From NCBI RefSeq assembly GCF_020510705.1, contig NZ_CP075184.1:3906001-3970000 (forward strand): 64,000 nt of DNA, written 5' to 3'. Below the pieces are notes generated by a model that saw nothing but the letters and a program-made list of their open reading frames with translations, had not been told where the DNA came from and did not search any database. The position numbers and the translations under genes were made by a program. This DNA comes from Acidovorax radicis. Its GTDB lineage: Bacteria > Pseudomonadota > Gammaproteobacteria > Burkholderiales > Burkholderiaceae_C. Positions 49,139 to 59,436 of the stretch are shown piece after piece; within the stretch, counting starts at the first letter, position 1, and every line of letters starts with the position of its first letter.

Positions 49139-49192
49139 AAAATTGATAGCTGCTAGCGCTTTCAGAATAAGCGCCATAGGCCAAACAGCCTA
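49139..49192. repeat. Family A palindromic repeat, copy A6
   Basis: AATTGATAGCTGCTAGCGC, TTTCAGAATAAGCGC, then CATAGGCCAAACAGCC. The left arm is perfect while the right arm is diverged. It lies between the convergent ends of pth and the ferredoxin gene, as copy A1 does between DUF3334 and mgtA. Confidence 0.75.
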
Positions 49193-49196
49193 AAAA

Positions 49197-49652
<456 letters not shown>

Positions 49653-49662
49653 TTACCCACCC

Positions 49663-50625
49663 ATGGGACTCTTTTTTCTCAAGCGCTTCGTCACTTTGCT
49701 GGCCACCCTGATCGGCGCCTCTGTGGTCGTGTTCCTGGTGCTGGAAATCCTGCCGGGCAATGCCGCCCAGATGCTGATGGGCCCCGATGCGGCGCCCGAG
49801 GCGGTCGCGGCGCTGGCCAGCAAACTGGGCCTCGACCAGCCTGCAGGGATGCGCTACTGGCAGTGGATCAGCGGGCTGGTGGTGGGGAACATGGGCGAGA
49901 GTTATACCTACAGCTCTCCGGTGCTGGACCTTGTGCTGGAGCGCATGGCGCTCACGGTGCCGCTGGCCCTCATGGCCATGGTCATCACGACGGTGCTGGC
50001 ACTGGCCGCAGGTGTCTATGCGGCGGCACGGCACAACAAGATCGGCGATGTCGGTGTGATGGGCCTGGCGCAGATAGGCATCGCCATTCCGAATTTCTGG
50101 TTCGCCATCCTGCTGATCCTGCTGTTTTCGGTCAAGCTACAGTGGTTCTCGGCAGGGGGTTTCCCGGGCTGGACCGAAGCGGCAGGCGGCAGCCCCCTGG
50201 AGGCGCTCAAGGCCCTGCTTTTGCCCGCGATTTCGCTCGCGGTGGTTCAGGCCGCCATCCTGGCACGCATCACCCGCTCCGCCGTGCTGGAGGTGCTGCG
50301 TGAGGACTTTGTGCGCACCGCCCGCGCCAAAGGCCTGTCGCAACGCGCCACGTTGTGGGGCCATGTGCTGCGCAATGCATTGATTCCGGTGATCACGGTG
50401 ATGGGTTTGCAGTTCGCATCGCTGCTCGCGGGCACCATCGTGGTGGAAAACGTGTTCTACCTGCCCGGTCTGGGCCGGTTAATCTTCCAGTCGATCTCCA
50501 ACCGCGACCTGATCGTGGTGCGCAACTGCGTGATGCTGCTGGCCGCCATGGTGATCATCGTGAACTTCATCGTGGATGTGCTCTACGCCGTGATCGACCC
50601 CCGGGTAAAGGCCAGCGATATATGA
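49663..50625 (+). CDS. Peptide/nickel-type ABC transporter permease (DppB-like)
   Basis: A 320-aa inner-membrane permease with six helices; the N-terminal LKRFVTLLATLIGASVVVFL and the coupling EAA-like loop EVLREDFVRTARAKGLSQRA (about 228-247) are those of DppB/OppB/NikB proteins. First gene of a complete importer operon (two permeases, two ATPases, a binding protein, then an amidase). A family B repeat separates it from the second permease. Confidence 0.93.
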   Translation: MGLFFLKRFVTLLATLIGASVVVFLVLEILPGNAAQMLMGPDAAPEAVAALASKLGLDQPAGMRYWQWISGLVVGNMGESYTYSSPVLDLVLERMALTVPLALMAMVITTVLALAAGVYAAARHNKIGDVGVMGLAQIGIAIPNFWFAILLILLFSVKLQWFSAGGFPGWTEAAGGSPLEALKALLLPAISLAVVQAAILARITRSAVLEVLREDFVRTARAKGLSQRATLWGHVLRNALIPVITVMGLQFASLLAGTIVVENVFYLPGLGRLIFQSISNRDLIVVRNCVMLLAAMVIIVNFIVDVLYAVIDPRVKASDI

Positions 50626-50627
50626 GT

Positions 50628-50745
50628 TGCCCCCCTGAGTCGCTTCGCGCCATCCCCCCAAGGGGACGCCACCCGTGGCCTGGCAGAGCCGGTTCCACGG
50701 TGGCACTGGCCTTCGGACGCGCCGGTTTCAAGCGCCAGGGGCCAT
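50628..50745. repeat. Family B GC-rich repeat
   Basis: CCCCCCTGAGTCGCTTCGCG, a CCCCCCAAGGGG stem, then GGCAGAGCCGGTTCCACGG. It starts two bases after the DppB-like stop. The same series of blocks recurs at 51643-51770, including TGAGTCGC and GCC-GTTCCACGG, and less closely at 57616 and, in a gene, at 9447. Confidence 0.75.
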
Positions 50746-50767
50746 CCGAAAAAATCCACACCTCTCC

Positions 50768-51640
50768 ATGAGCACCGCCATCTCACCCGCCCTTCCCTCG
50801 CCGCCGCCCGGCTGGCTGCACCGCGCACTGCGCCACCGCAGCTTTGTAATCGGCGCCGTGCTCTCGCTCCTGGTGATCGTGGCGGCGGCTTTGTCGCTGG
50901 TCTGGACGCCCTCGTCGCCCTATGAGATGGACCTGGCCAACAAACTGCAGGGCCCTTCGGCCACACACTGGCTGGGCACCGACGCCTTTGGCCGCGACGT
51001 GGCTTCACTGATCATGGTGGGGGCGCGCAATTCGATTCTGGTGGGGGTGATTGCCGTGGGCATGGGCCTGACCATCGGCACTGCGTTGGGGTTGCTTGCA
51101 GCCGCCAAACGCGGCTGGGTGGAAGAATTGGTCATGCGGCTGGCGGACTTCACTTTCGCCTTTCCGGCGCTGCTGCTGGCCATCATGCTCACCGCCGTGT
51201 TTGGTGCCGGCATCGTCAACTCCATCATTGCGATCGGCATTTTCTACATACCCACTTTTGCCCGCGTGACGCGTGCATCGGCCAACGCGGTATGGGGGCG
51301 CGAATACATTCTGGCGGCACGCGCGTGCGGCAAAGGCACATGGCGCATCACACTCGAACATGTGCTGCCGAACATCCTGTCCGTGCTGATCGTGCAGACC
51401 ACCATTCAGTTTGCATTGGCTATTCTGGCCGAGGCAGCGCTGTCGTATCTGGGGCTGGGCACACAGCCACCGCAGCCGTCGTGGGGCCGCATGCTCAGCG
51501 AAGCCCAGACGCTGATGTTCCAGGCCCCGTTACTGGCAGTCTGGCCCGGCGTGGCGATCGCACTGGCGGTGCTGGGCCTGAACCTTGTGGGCGACGGACT
51601 GCGGGATCTGCTCGACCCCCGCCTGTCGAGGAAAAGATGA
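50768..51640 (+). CDS. Peptide/nickel-type ABC transporter permease (DppC-like)
   Basis: A 290-aa six-helix permease pairing with the DppB-like protein. The OppC/DppC signature region HWLGTDAFGRDVASLIMVGAR, split at about residues 67-87, is clear, as is the coupling loop REYILAARACGKGTWR. Start ATG 50768. Confidence 0.93.
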   Translation: MSTAISPALPSPPPGWLHRALRHRSFVIGAVLSLLVIVAAALSLVWTPSSPYEMDLANKLQGPSATHWLGTDAFGRDVASLIMVGARNSILVGVIAVGMGLTIGTALGLLAAAKRGWVEELVMRLADFTFAFPALLLAIMLTAVFGAGIVNSIIAIGIFYIPTFARVTRASANAVWGREYILAARACGKGTWRITLEHVLPNILSVLIVQTTIQFALAILAEAALSYLGLGTQPPQPSWGRMLSEAQTLMFQAPLLAVWPGVAIALAVLGLNLVGDGLRDLLDPRLSRKR

Positions 51641-51642
51641 CA

Positions 51643-51770
51643 CCCCTTGAGTCGCCTTCGGCGCCCTCCCCCTCTCCTTCGGGAGGGGGTCGCACCCGGT
51701 GGCCCGGCAAAGCCAGTTCCACGGGCGCACTGGTTTGGCGCCGCGCCGGTTTTGTCGGCTGCGGGCGTTG
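51643..51770. repeat. Family B GC-rich repeat
   Basis: CACCCCTTGAGTCGCCTTCG, a CCCCCTCTCC-TTCG-GGAGGGGG stem, then GCAAAGCCAGTTCCACGGG. Between the second permease and the first ATPase, starting three bases after the stop codon. Closest in sequence to the copy at 50628. Confidence 0.75.
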
Positions 51771-51808
51771 CAATGCACTCCTGATATCTGCGGGAAACCC
51801 ACAACACG

Positions 51809-52846
51809 ATGACGCTGCTTGAAGTCTCCAACCTCCAGATCCGCCTGCAGACCCACCGGGGCCCGGCCGACGCGGTGCGCGGCGTGAGTTTTTCGCTGGC
51901 ACGCGGCGAAACCCTGGGCCTGATCGGCGAATCGGGCTGCGGCAAATCGATCACCGCCATGTCGCTCATGGGCCTGCTGCCCGAGAGCGCGCAGGTCACC
52001 GGCAGCATCCGCTTCGACGGACAGGAACTGGTGGGCCGCACCGATGCGCAAATGTGCAAGATGCGCGGCAACCGCATCGGCATGGTGTTTCAAGAGCCCA
52101 TGACCGCACTGAACCCTGTGCACACCATCGGCCGCCAGGTGGCCGAGCCCCTGCGCCTGCACCGGGGCATGAACACAGCGGCTGCCAGCGCCGAGGCCAT
52201 TGCGCTGCTTGACCGCGTAGGCATCCCCAACGCAGCGCAGCGTTTTGATGCCTACCCCCATCAGTTCTCGGGCGGGCAGCGCCAGCGCATCACGATTGCC
52301 ATGGCGCTGGCTTGCGGGCCCGACCTGCTGATTGCCGACGAACCCACCACAGCGCTGGACGTGACCATCCAGCAGCAGATCCTGGACCTCATCAGCGACC
52401 TGGTGGCAGAGCGCAACATGGCGCTGATCCTGATCTCGCACGACCTGGGCGTGATCTCGCAGAACGTGGACCGCATGCTGGTGATGTACGGCGGCAGCGT
52501 GGTCGAGAGCGGCTCCACCGCCTTGGTGTTTTCGGCCATGGCACACCCCTACACACGCGGGCTGTTCGCGGCCAGACCCCACCTGGGTGCCGTGCACGCA
52601 CCCGGGCAGCGCCCGCGCCTGTCCACCATCCCCGGCACCGTGCCGGAACTGGTGGACCTGCCTGCAGGCTGCCCGTTTGCGGGCCGCTGCAGCTACACCG
52701 TGGATGCCTGCCACCACGAACGGCCACCGATCACCCTGGTGGCCACCGACGAGGATGGCGACCACGAGGTGCGCTGTATTCGCCGCGAAGCCATTGCCGA
52801 AGCCCAGAGTGCCAAGGCCGTGGAACCCATCGAGGTGACCGCATGA
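51809..52846 (+). CDS. ABC transporter ATPase (DppD-like)
   Basis: A 345-aa ATP-binding subunit. Walker [10 protein letters not shown], signature [11 protein letters not shown], Walker [14 protein letters not shown], switch His in LISHDLG, and the Cys-containing C-terminal oligopeptide domain ([14 protein letters not shown]). Its stop overlaps the DppF-like start (ATGA). Confidence 0.95.
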   Translation: MTLLEVSNLQIRLQTHRGPADAVRGVSFSLARGETLGLIGESGCGKSITAMSLMGLLPESAQVTGSIRFDGQELVGRTDAQMCKMRGNRIGMVFQEPMTALNPVHTIGRQVAEPLRLHRGMNTAAASAEAIALLDRVGIPNAAQRFDAYPHQFSGGQRQRITIAMALACGPDLLIADEPTTALDVTIQQQILDLISDLVAERNMALILISHDLGVISQNVDRMLVMYGGSVVESGSTALVFSAMAHPYTRGLFAARPHLGAVHAPGQRPRLSTIPGTVPELVDLPAGCPFAGRCSYTVDACHHERPPITLVATDEDGDHEVRCIRREAIAEAQSAKAVEPIEVTA

Positions 52847-53760
52847 CGCAGGCACCCACCTCCGCAACGCCCACCACCCCGCCCGCGCACACCGGAACAC
52901 CCCTGCTCCAGGTGAACGACCTGGTGCGCCAATACACGCTGCCGCGTGAACACCTCTTTCGCCCACCTGGCAAGGTGCATGCACTCAACGGCGTGAGCTT
53001 TTCCATCGCATCCGGCCGCAGCCTGGGCATCGTCGGTGAATCCGGCTCGGGCAAGTCCACCCTGGCGCGCACGGTGATGGCGCTGGATGCCCCCACGGCC
53101 GGGACAGTGCACCTGCTCGGGCGCAATCTGCATGCGCTGACACCGGCCGAACTGCGCCATGCACGGCGCGACTTCCAGATGGTGTTCCAGGACCCTTACG
53201 GCTCGCTGGACCCGCGCCAGACGGTGGAACGCATCGTGACCGAACCGCTGCAAGCCCAGGGCGAGACCAGCCGCGCCGCCCAGCGCGAGCAGGCCGGCCA
53301 GGTGCTGTCGCAGGTGGGCCTGCGCTCCAACGACCTGGGCAAATACCCGCACGAGTTTTCGGGCGGCCAGCGCCAGCGCATTGCCATTGCCCGCGCGCTC
53401 ATCACGCGCCCGCGCCTCATCGTGGCCGACGAGCCTGTGAGCGCGCTCGATGTGTCGGTGCAAGCCCAGGTGCTCAACCTCATGCAAGACCTGCAGCAGG
53501 AGTTCGGCATCACCTACATGCTCATCAGCCACGACCTGGCGGTGGTCAACCACCTGTGCGATGAAGTGGTGGTGCTGTACCAGGGCCGCATCGTCGAACG
53601 CGGATCGCCGACCGAGCTGTTTCGCAACGCGCAGCACCCCTACACCCAGTCGCTGGTCGCCGCCGTGCCCCAGATACAACCGGGCCGGGCACGGGCGCGG
53701 CGGGCAGCCGCAGCGGCAACGGCCGCCCTGGCCGCCGCACACGCTGCAAAAACCGCATGA
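52843..53760 (+). CDS. ABC transporter ATPase (DppF-like)
   Basis: A 305-aa second ATPase. Walker A GESGSGKSTLARTV, signature [12 protein letters not shown], Walker B LIVADEPVSALDV, and LISHDLAVV. The C-terminus is an Ala-rich run. Dipeptide importers of this type use two different ATPases, matching the pair here. Confidence 0.95.
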   Translation: MTQAPTSATPTTPPAHTGTPLLQVNDLVRQYTLPREHLFRPPGKVHALNGVSFSIASGRSLGIVGESGSGKSTLARTVMALDAPTAGTVHLLGRNLHALTPAELRHARRDFQMVFQDPYGSLDPRQTVERIVTEPLQAQGETSRAAQREQAGQVLSQVGLRSNDLGKYPHEFSGGQRQRIAIARALITRPRLIVADEPVSALDVSVQAQVLNLMQDLQQEFGITYMLISHDLAVVNHLCDEVVVLYQGRIVERGSPTELFRNAQHPYTQSLVAAVPQIQPGRARARRAAAAATAALAAAHAAKTA

Positions 53761-53866
53761 CCCATTGCGCATGTGATGGTGTAAAAAGCGCTTGTTCACC
53801 CCGGCCACACTTTGCGCCGGGGTTTCTGTCTGGTTTTGTCTGGTTTTTTGTCTGGAGAGTCCGAAC

Positions 53867-55357
53867 ATGCTGAACCGCCGTACCGTCCTTGCCACGGGCG
53901 CCCTTGCCGCCGTGCCTTTGTCCACCCCGTTTGGCGCCCTTGCGCAAGGCCGCAAAGATGCGGTGACGCTGGCGATGACGCTGGAGCCCCCAGGCCTGGA
54001 CCCAACAGCCGGTGCGGCCTCTGCCATCGCCGAGATCGTTCAGTACAACATCTTCGAGACGCTCACCAAGATCAACGCCGACGGCAGCGTCTCGCCCCTG
54101 CTGGCCGAGAGCTGGGAGGTCTCGCCCGATCTCAAGACCTACACCTTCAAGCTGCGCCGGGGCGTGAAGTTCCAGAATGGCGAGCCCTTCACCGCAGCCG
54201 CCGTGAAGTTCTCGTTCGACCGCGCTGGCGGTGAAAAGAGCACCAACAAGGACAAGCGCACATTCGCCAATCTCACCACACAGGTGGTGGACGACTACAC
54301 CGTCGTGGTCCTCAACAAGGACATCGACCCCGACCTGCTGTTCATCCTGGGCCAGGCCACGTCGATCATCGTGGAGCCCAAAAGCGCAGACACCAACGCC
54401 AACAAGCCCGTGGGCACCGGGCCCTACCAACTGGGCACCTGGAACAAGGGTTCATCGATCGTGCTGACGGCCTGGCCTGAGCACCGCAACGCCTCGGCGC
54501 TCAAGATCAAGCGCGCCACGTTCCGCTTCATCTCAGACCCCGCCGCCCAGGTGGCGGCATTGCTGGCGGGCGATGTGGACGCATTCCCCCGCGTCACGCC
54601 ACGCAGCGTGGCCCAGTTCAAGAGCAACCCGCGCTTTCAGGTGGTGGTGAGCGGCTCGCGCGCCAAGACCATCCTGGCCATCAACAACGCCAAAAAGCCC
54701 CTCGACGACGTGCGCGTGCGCCGGGCCATCGCCGCCGCCGTGGACCGCAAGGCAGTCATCGAAGGCGCGGGCGACGGCTATGGCACGCCCATCGGCAGCC
54801 ACTATGTGCCTGGCGCCTTCGGCTATGTAGACACCACGGGCGTGAACCCCTACGACCCTGAAAAGGCCAAGAAGCTGCTGGCCGAAGCCGGCATCAAAAC
54901 GCCGCTGGAGCTCACCATGACCCTGCCGCCCACGCCGTACGCGCGCCAGGGTGGCGAGGTGATTGCGGCGCAACTGGCCAAGGTCGGCATTGTTGCCAAG
55001 ATCCAGAACGTGGAATGGGCCCAATGGCTCAGCGGCACCTACGGCAACAAGAACTACGACCTGACCATCATTTCGCACGTCGAGCCGTTCGATCTGGCCA
55101 ATTTCACCAAGCCCGATTACTACTGGGGCTACCAATCGCCCCAGTTCAACGAGCTGTTCAACCAGATCAAGAACGCGGCCCGCCCCGCCGACCGCTCGCG
55201 CCTGCTGGGCGAAGCGCAACGCCTGCTGGCCAATGATGCGGTGCATGCGTTCCTGTATTCCAACCAGTGGATCACGGTGGCCAACAAGAACCTCAAGGGT
55301 TTGTGGAAAGACATGCCCGTGTTCGTGAACGACCTCTCGGGGCTCTCCTGGTCCTGA
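53867..55357 (+). CDS. ABC transporter substrate-binding protein (family 5)
   Basis: A 496-aa periplasmic binding protein of the DppA/OppA class. The N-terminus MLNRRTVLATGALAAVPLST has a twin-arginine-like RRTVLA motif and a cleavable signal ending ALAQ. The mature protein shows YNIFETLTKINADGSVSP, ESWEVSPDLKTYTFKLRRGV and FQNGEPFTAAAVKFSFDR. Ligand (peptide, amide or nickel chelate) cannot be read from sequence; the following amidase hints at an amide. ATG chosen for the signal peptide and GGAG. Confidence 0.93.
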   Translation: MLNRRTVLATGALAAVPLSTPFGALAQGRKDAVTLAMTLEPPGLDPTAGAASAIAEIVQYNIFETLTKINADGSVSPLLAESWEVSPDLKTYTFKLRRGVKFQNGEPFTAAAVKFSFDRAGGEKSTNKDKRTFANLTTQVVDDYTVVVLNKDIDPDLLFILGQATSIIVEPKSADTNANKPVGTGPYQLGTWNKGSSIVLTAWPEHRNASALKIKRATFRFISDPAAQVAALLAGDVDAFPRVTPRSVAQFKSNPRFQVVVSGSRAKTILAINNAKKPLDDVRVRRAIAAAVDRKAVIEGAGDGYGTPIGSHYVPGAFGYVDTTGVNPYDPEKAKKLLAEAGIKTPLELTMTLPPTPYARQGGEVIAAQLAKVGIVAKIQNVEWAQWLSGTYGNKNYDLTIISHVEPFDLANFTKPDYYWGYQSPQFNELFNQIKNAARPADRSRLLGEAQRLLANDAVHAFLYSNQWITVANKNLKGLWKDMPVFVNDLSGLSWS

Positions 55358-55402
55358 CAGCCACACGCTGCACCCACCGAAGCGGGAGCATTAGCTCCTG
55401 AA

Positions 55403-55447
55403 ACAATAGCTGCCAGCGCTTTATTCATAAGCGCTGACAGCCTTTTT
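55403..55447. repeat. Family A palindromic repeat, copy A7
   Basis: CAATAGCTGCCAGCGCTTTA and TTCATAAGCGCTGACAGCC with a following T-run. Between the binding-protein and amidase genes, both read rightward; it may reduce read-through into the amidase. Confidence 0.8.
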
Positions 55448-55472
55448 TACTTAAAAACTCCCCGCGCCCGCC

Positions 55473-56876
55473 ATGACCGAACTACACGACCTGCCCGCCC
55501 ACGACCTTCTGGCTGCCTATCGCCAGCGCACGCTGTCCCCCGTGGAGGTCACGCAGGCCGTTCTGGCGCACATCGAAAAGTGGGAGCCCCACATCAAGGC
55601 CACCTACCTGCTGCGCCCCGACGCGGCCCTGGCGCAGGCGCGCGCGTCTGAAGCCCGCTGGCTGCGCGGCGAGCCCCAAGGCGCACTCGATGGCGTGCCC
55701 AGCACCATCAAGGAAAACATCGCCACCCAAGGCGACCCCACCCCGCTGGGCACGGCCGCCGTGGAGCTGGTGCCCGCCGCCGCCGACGCGCCACCCGCTG
55801 CCCGCATGCGCGAGGCGGGCGCCGTCATCGTGGCAAAAACCACCATGCCCGACTACGGCATGTTGTCGTCAGGACTGTCCACCTTTCACCCCCTTTCGCG
55901 CAACCCCTGGGATGTGAGCAAGGGCCCCGGTGGCTCCAGCGCAGGTGGCGGCGCAGCCGCTGCCGCAGGTTACGGCCCGCTGCATATCGGCACCGACATT
56001 GGCGGCTCACTGCGCCTGCCCGCCAGCTGGTGTGGCATCTTCAGCTTGAAACCCAGCCTGGGCCGCATTCCGATCGACCCACCCTACACCGGGCGCGCCG
56101 CTGGCCCCATGACACGTACCGTGGCCGACGCCGCGCTGATGATGCAGGTGCTCAGCCAGCCCGACGCCCGCGACAGCATGAGCCTGCCCGCACAGGACAT
56201 TGCCTGGGGTGACTTCAACCAAGGGGTCGAACGCCTGCGCGGCCTGCGCATCGGCCTGCTGCTGGAGGCAGGTTGTGGCCTGGGGGTGGAACCAGAGGTC
56301 AAGGCGGCGGTAGAGCACGCCGCACGGCTCATGGAGGCGGCAGGCGCCACCATCGTGCCCATGCAGCCCTTCATGACCCAGACCATGCTCGACGGCATGG
56401 ACCATTTTTGGCGCATGCGCTCGCACATCGACCTGCAGGCGCTGCCTGCCGCGCGGCGCGACAAGGTACTGCCCTACATCCGCACCTGGGCCGACAGCGC
56501 TGCGGGCATGAGCGGCTCCGAGGTCTTCCACGCCAGCCACCAGTTCCACCTGACGCGCGTGAACACGGTCAAGGCCTGTAGCGCGTTCGACTACGTGATC
56601 TCGCCCGTGGCCCCCATGCCCGCCTTCCAGGCCGAGCTGCCCTCGCCCACCGACGACCCGTTGCGCCCCCTGGAGCACATCGGGTTCACCGTGCCGTTCA
56701 ACATGTCCGAGCAGCCCGCCGCCTCGGTCAACTGCGGCTACACCGCCGACGGCCTGCCGATTGGCCTGCAGATCGCAGGCGCACGGTTTGACGACCTGGG
56801 CGTGCTGCAGGTGGCGCATGCGTTTGAGTTGATCCGCGGGCCCCAACGGGCCTGGCCCCAGCCACCAGCGGTGTAA
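55473..56876 (+). CDS. Amidase (amidase signature family)
   Basis: A 467-aa amidase with a Ser-cisSer-Lys triad. Lys in GVPSTIKENIATQG, the Gly/Ser signature GPGGSSAGGGAAAA with the cis-Ser, and the nucleophile in GTDIGGSLRLPAS are all seen. No signal peptide, so cytoplasmic. Position behind a peptide-type importer suggests it cleaves an imported amide, peptide-like or aryl-amide compound, possibly releasing ammonia. Confidence 0.93.
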   Translation: MTELHDLPAHDLLAAYRQRTLSPVEVTQAVLAHIEKWEPHIKATYLLRPDAALAQARASEARWLRGEPQGALDGVPSTIKENIATQGDPTPLGTAAVELVPAAADAPPAARMREAGAVIVAKTTMPDYGMLSSGLSTFHPLSRNPWDVSKGPGGSSAGGGAAAAAGYGPLHIGTDIGGSLRLPASWCGIFSLKPSLGRIPIDPPYTGRAAGPMTRTVADAALMMQVLSQPDARDSMSLPAQDIAWGDFNQGVERLRGLRIGLLLEAGCGLGVEPEVKAAVEHAARLMEAAGATIVPMQPFMTQTMLDGMDHFWRMRSHIDLQALPAARRDKVLPYIRTWADSAAGMSGSEVFHASHQFHLTRVNTVKACSAFDYVISPVAPMPAFQAELPSPTDDPLRPLEHIGFTVPFNMSEQPAASVNCGYTADGLPIGLQIAGARFDDLGVLQVAHAFELIRGPQRAWPQPPAV

Positions 56877-57002
56877 CCAAGGGCCCATGGCGGGTTGTTG
56901 GTACCCTTGAGGACTTACAGGCTTCGCCCGCTCGGCATATTCTTCGAGCAAGGTCGGCGCTTGGGGCCACCACCACCACGCAACACCTCACCGAATCACC
57001 GC

Positions 57003-57611
57003 ATGGACATTCTCATCCTGGCGATCCTCATCGCCACCGGCACCTTCATGCTCAACGCCAAAGAGCAGCGCAAACGCATCGTCCTGCTGGGCAGCCACCT
57101 GGCCAACTACCAGATTGAAAAGCTGATGGAAGCCCTCACCGACGGCTACCTGCGTGCCCTGGGCGAAAGCACCGACGAGCGGCGCAGCCAGATCTGGAGC
57201 CTGCTCAGCACCACCGAATCGCAGCTGAGCGAGCAATTCGGCCGCTTTGCGGCAGACTTTGCCAAGCTGGACGAAGACCGCACCCGCGTCAGCCGGCTCG
57301 CACTGTCCATTCCGTTTGCCGAAAAAATCCTGCCTGCGCTGACCTTCGACATGCGCAAGGCGCTCGCCATCCACGCACGCGGCATTGCCCATGTGGCACA
57401 AGACACCGGCCACCTCACGCCCAAAGACCGCGCCTACATGATGACGGCTGAACTGTTCCTCATGCAGCACACCTGCCACTGGTTCTGCAAATCCAAAACC
57501 GTGGCCACCGCCCGCATGCTGGCGCGCCACCAGACGCCCCACGAGCAACTGGTCGCCTCGGTGTCAGCAGAAACACGCAAGGCCTATCTGGCGCTGATCA
57601 AAGGCGGCTGA
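57003..57611 (+). CDS. Conserved hypothetical protein, 202 aa
   Basis: An uncharacterised protein with one N-terminal membrane segment (DILILAILIATGTFML) and a mostly helical cytoplasmic part rich in Arg, Leu and Glu, including LGSHLANYQIEKLMEALTDG and the Cys/His-containing HTCHWFCKSKT. Start ATG 57003. I do not recognise a family. It is followed by a family B repeat. Confidence 0.75.
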   Translation: MDILILAILIATGTFMLNAKEQRKRIVLLGSHLANYQIEKLMEALTDGYLRALGESTDERRSQIWSLLSTTESQLSEQFGRFAADFAKLDEDRTRVSRLALSIPFAEKILPALTFDMRKALAIHARGIAHVAQDTGHLTPKDRAYMMTAELFLMQHTCHWFCKSKTVATARMLARHQTPHEQLVASVSAETRKAYLALIKGG

Positions 57612-57615
57612 AATG

Positions 57616-57735
57616 AAGCGACACCCCCCTGAGGCCCTACGGGCCTTCCCCCCGCTCTCGCAACGCTGCGCGCTGCGGGCAGGGGGACGCAGCCAGCGCG
57701 GCGGGGCGGCCCTTGCGCGGCAGCCCTGGCCTGCG
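57616..57735. repeat. Family B GC-rich repeat
   Basis: ACACCCCCCTGAGGCCC, CGGGCCTTCCCCC, a long GC-rich stem containing CGCAACGCTGCGCGCTGCG, then AGGGGGACGC and GGGGCGGCCC. It has the same C-run, G-run and GGGGCGGCCC order as the copy inside the kinase gene. Confidence 0.65.
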
Positions 57736-57787
57736 CCGTGTCGAGCCCATGCATCGGGGGTGAGGCTTAACGCTGTGGATCACTGAC

Positions 57788-59119
57788 ATGCCTCCAAGAA
57801 CCGACAGCCTGGGCAACCCCGTCACCCTGCACGACGCGGCCAGCGCGGCGGCCTTGAATGACTTTGTGGAAGGCTTCATCGCCTGCGAGGCCCGCGCGGT
57901 GAATGTGCTGAACGCGGCGGCAGACACCAGCCCCATCGTGCAGGCCAGCTGCGCCGCGCTGCACATGTTTGCCGAATCGGCCGACGCCCCGCGCAACGCC
58001 CGCCCCTTCATCGACCAAGCGTTGGCCCATGCCCCTGAGGCCAGCGAGCGCGAACAACGCTTCGTAGCCGCCATCGCCGCCTGGGTGGATGGCGACCTGC
58101 CCCGCGCCGTTGCGCTGCACGAGGAGCAAGCCCGCTTGTTTCCCCGCGACCTCGCCTCCCTCAAGCTCGGCCAATACCACTTGTTCAACCGTGGCGACTC
58201 GCCCGGCATGCTGCGCATCGCCCTGCAGGCCCTGCCCGCCGCAGCCGACGTGCCCTACCTGCACGGCATGCTCGCCTTTGGCTGGGAGCAATGCCACCGC
58301 TTGCCAGAGGCCGAAAGCGCCGCACGCCACGCCATCGCCTTGTGCCGCAAAGAACCCTGGGCCCACCATGCGCTGGCCCACGTCATGCTGACCCAGGGCC
58401 GCATCCGCGAAGGTACCGACTTCATGGCCAGCGTGAGCGACACCTGGACGGGCCTGAACTCCTTCATGGTCACGCACAATTGGTGGCACCAGGCGCTGTT
58501 CCTGCTGGAGCAAGACCGCCACGCCGAAGTGCTGGCGCTCTATGACCAGCAGGTCTGGGGTGTGGTCAAGGAATACACGCAGGACCAGATCGGCGCCGTG
58601 TCACTGCTCGCCCGGCTGGAGCTGGCGAGCGTGGACGTGGGCGACCGCTGGACCGACGTGGCTGGCCACCTCGCACTGCGCCTGGCCGACCATGTGCTGC
58701 CGTTTCTGGACCTGCAATACCTCTACGGCCTGGCCCGCGCCGGGCGCATGGAGGCCGCACGCACGCTGCACAACAACATCGCCGCCCACGCCGCCACCCG
58801 CACCGAGTCGCATGAACGCACCGTATGGCAGCAGGTGTGCGTGCCTGCCGCTCAGGGGCTGATGGCGCATGCGCAAGGCGACTGGGCGACGGCAGTGGAG
58901 AAGCTGGGCACGGCCCTGCCACGGCTGGTGGAGATTGGCGGCAGCCATGCGCAGCGGGACTTGTTTCACCAGATCTGGCTGGATGCGCTGCAGCGCAACG
59001 GGCAGTGGGCGGCGGTGCAGAATTTGTTACAGCCGTTGGTGAATGGGCAGCCGGAGTCGGTGCGGTTGGCAATGCAGGTGGGAGTGGTGTGTGCCGCGTT
59101 GGAATTACCTGTAGGCTGA
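57788..59119 (+). CDS. TTC38-like tetratricopeptide protein
   Basis: A 443-aa soluble protein with helical repeats resembling the tetratricopeptide repeat protein 38 family. Recognisable blocks are GDLPRAVALHEEQARLFPRD, KLGQYHLFNRGD, EPWAHHALAHVMLTQGRIREG and THNWWHQALFLLEQ. No catalytic motif beyond conserved His residues. Function in bacteria is unknown. Family B repeat lies just upstream. Confidence 0.8.
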   Translation: MPPRTDSLGNPVTLHDAASAAALNDFVEGFIACEARAVNVLNAAADTSPIVQASCAALHMFAESADAPRNARPFIDQALAHAPEASEREQRFVAAIAAWVDGDLPRAVALHEEQARLFPRDLASLKLGQYHLFNRGDSPGMLRIALQALPAAADVPYLHGMLAFGWEQCHRLPEAESAARHAIALCRKEPWAHHALAHVMLTQGRIREGTDFMASVSDTWTGLNSFMVTHNWWHQALFLLEQDRHAEVLALYDQQVWGVVKEYTQDQIGAVSLLARLELASVDVGDRWTDVAGHLALRLADHVLPFLDLQYLYGLARAGRMEAARTLHNNIAAHAATRTESHERTVWQQVCVPAAQGLMAHAQGDWATAVEKLGTALPRLVEIGGSHAQRDLFHQIWLDALQRNGQWAAVQNLLQPLVNGQPESVRLAMQVGVVCAALELPVG

Positions 59120-59177
59120 GGGCGCAGGTAAGAGCCGCCGTTTCGCCCACTTGCCCCGGTCTTAGATTGGTCTAGCT

Positions 59178-59436
59178 ATGTCTTCCCCTCGCAAATTCAT
59201 CTCGGAGTTCGGGCTGCACGTCTGCACAAGCTACTGCTGGCTGCTGCAACAAGACGGACTTAGTCAGCTCAGCGATCTTCCGGACGATCCTCATATTTAC
59301 ATCGTAGGACGACGACCGAGAATTTCAATTGATCCTCGGTCCGTCGTTTTCACTTCTGACACTATCTCTGGACGCTGCTTCAAACATGTGCGCGACGAGA
59401 AGATTGAGATTCCATTTATTGCTAGAAACGAGCTAG
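59178..59436 (+). pseudogene. GIY-YIG-like gene, 5' fragment (split by IS)
   Basis: The first 86 codons of a gene cut by the IS5-group element. Sequence MSSPRKFISEFGLHVCTSYC then IYIVGRRPRISIDPRSVVF shows no known domain. The fragment can be read 22 codons into the IS. Joined in frame with 60628-61298 it makes 309 codons. Its base composition is clearly lower in GC than neighbouring genes, pointing to acquired DNA. Confidence 0.85.

Noticed and set aside
53827..53855. Three short TCTGGTTTT-like direct repeats before the binding-protein gene
   Set aside because: Very short and T-rich; likely part of a simple leader with no clear function.
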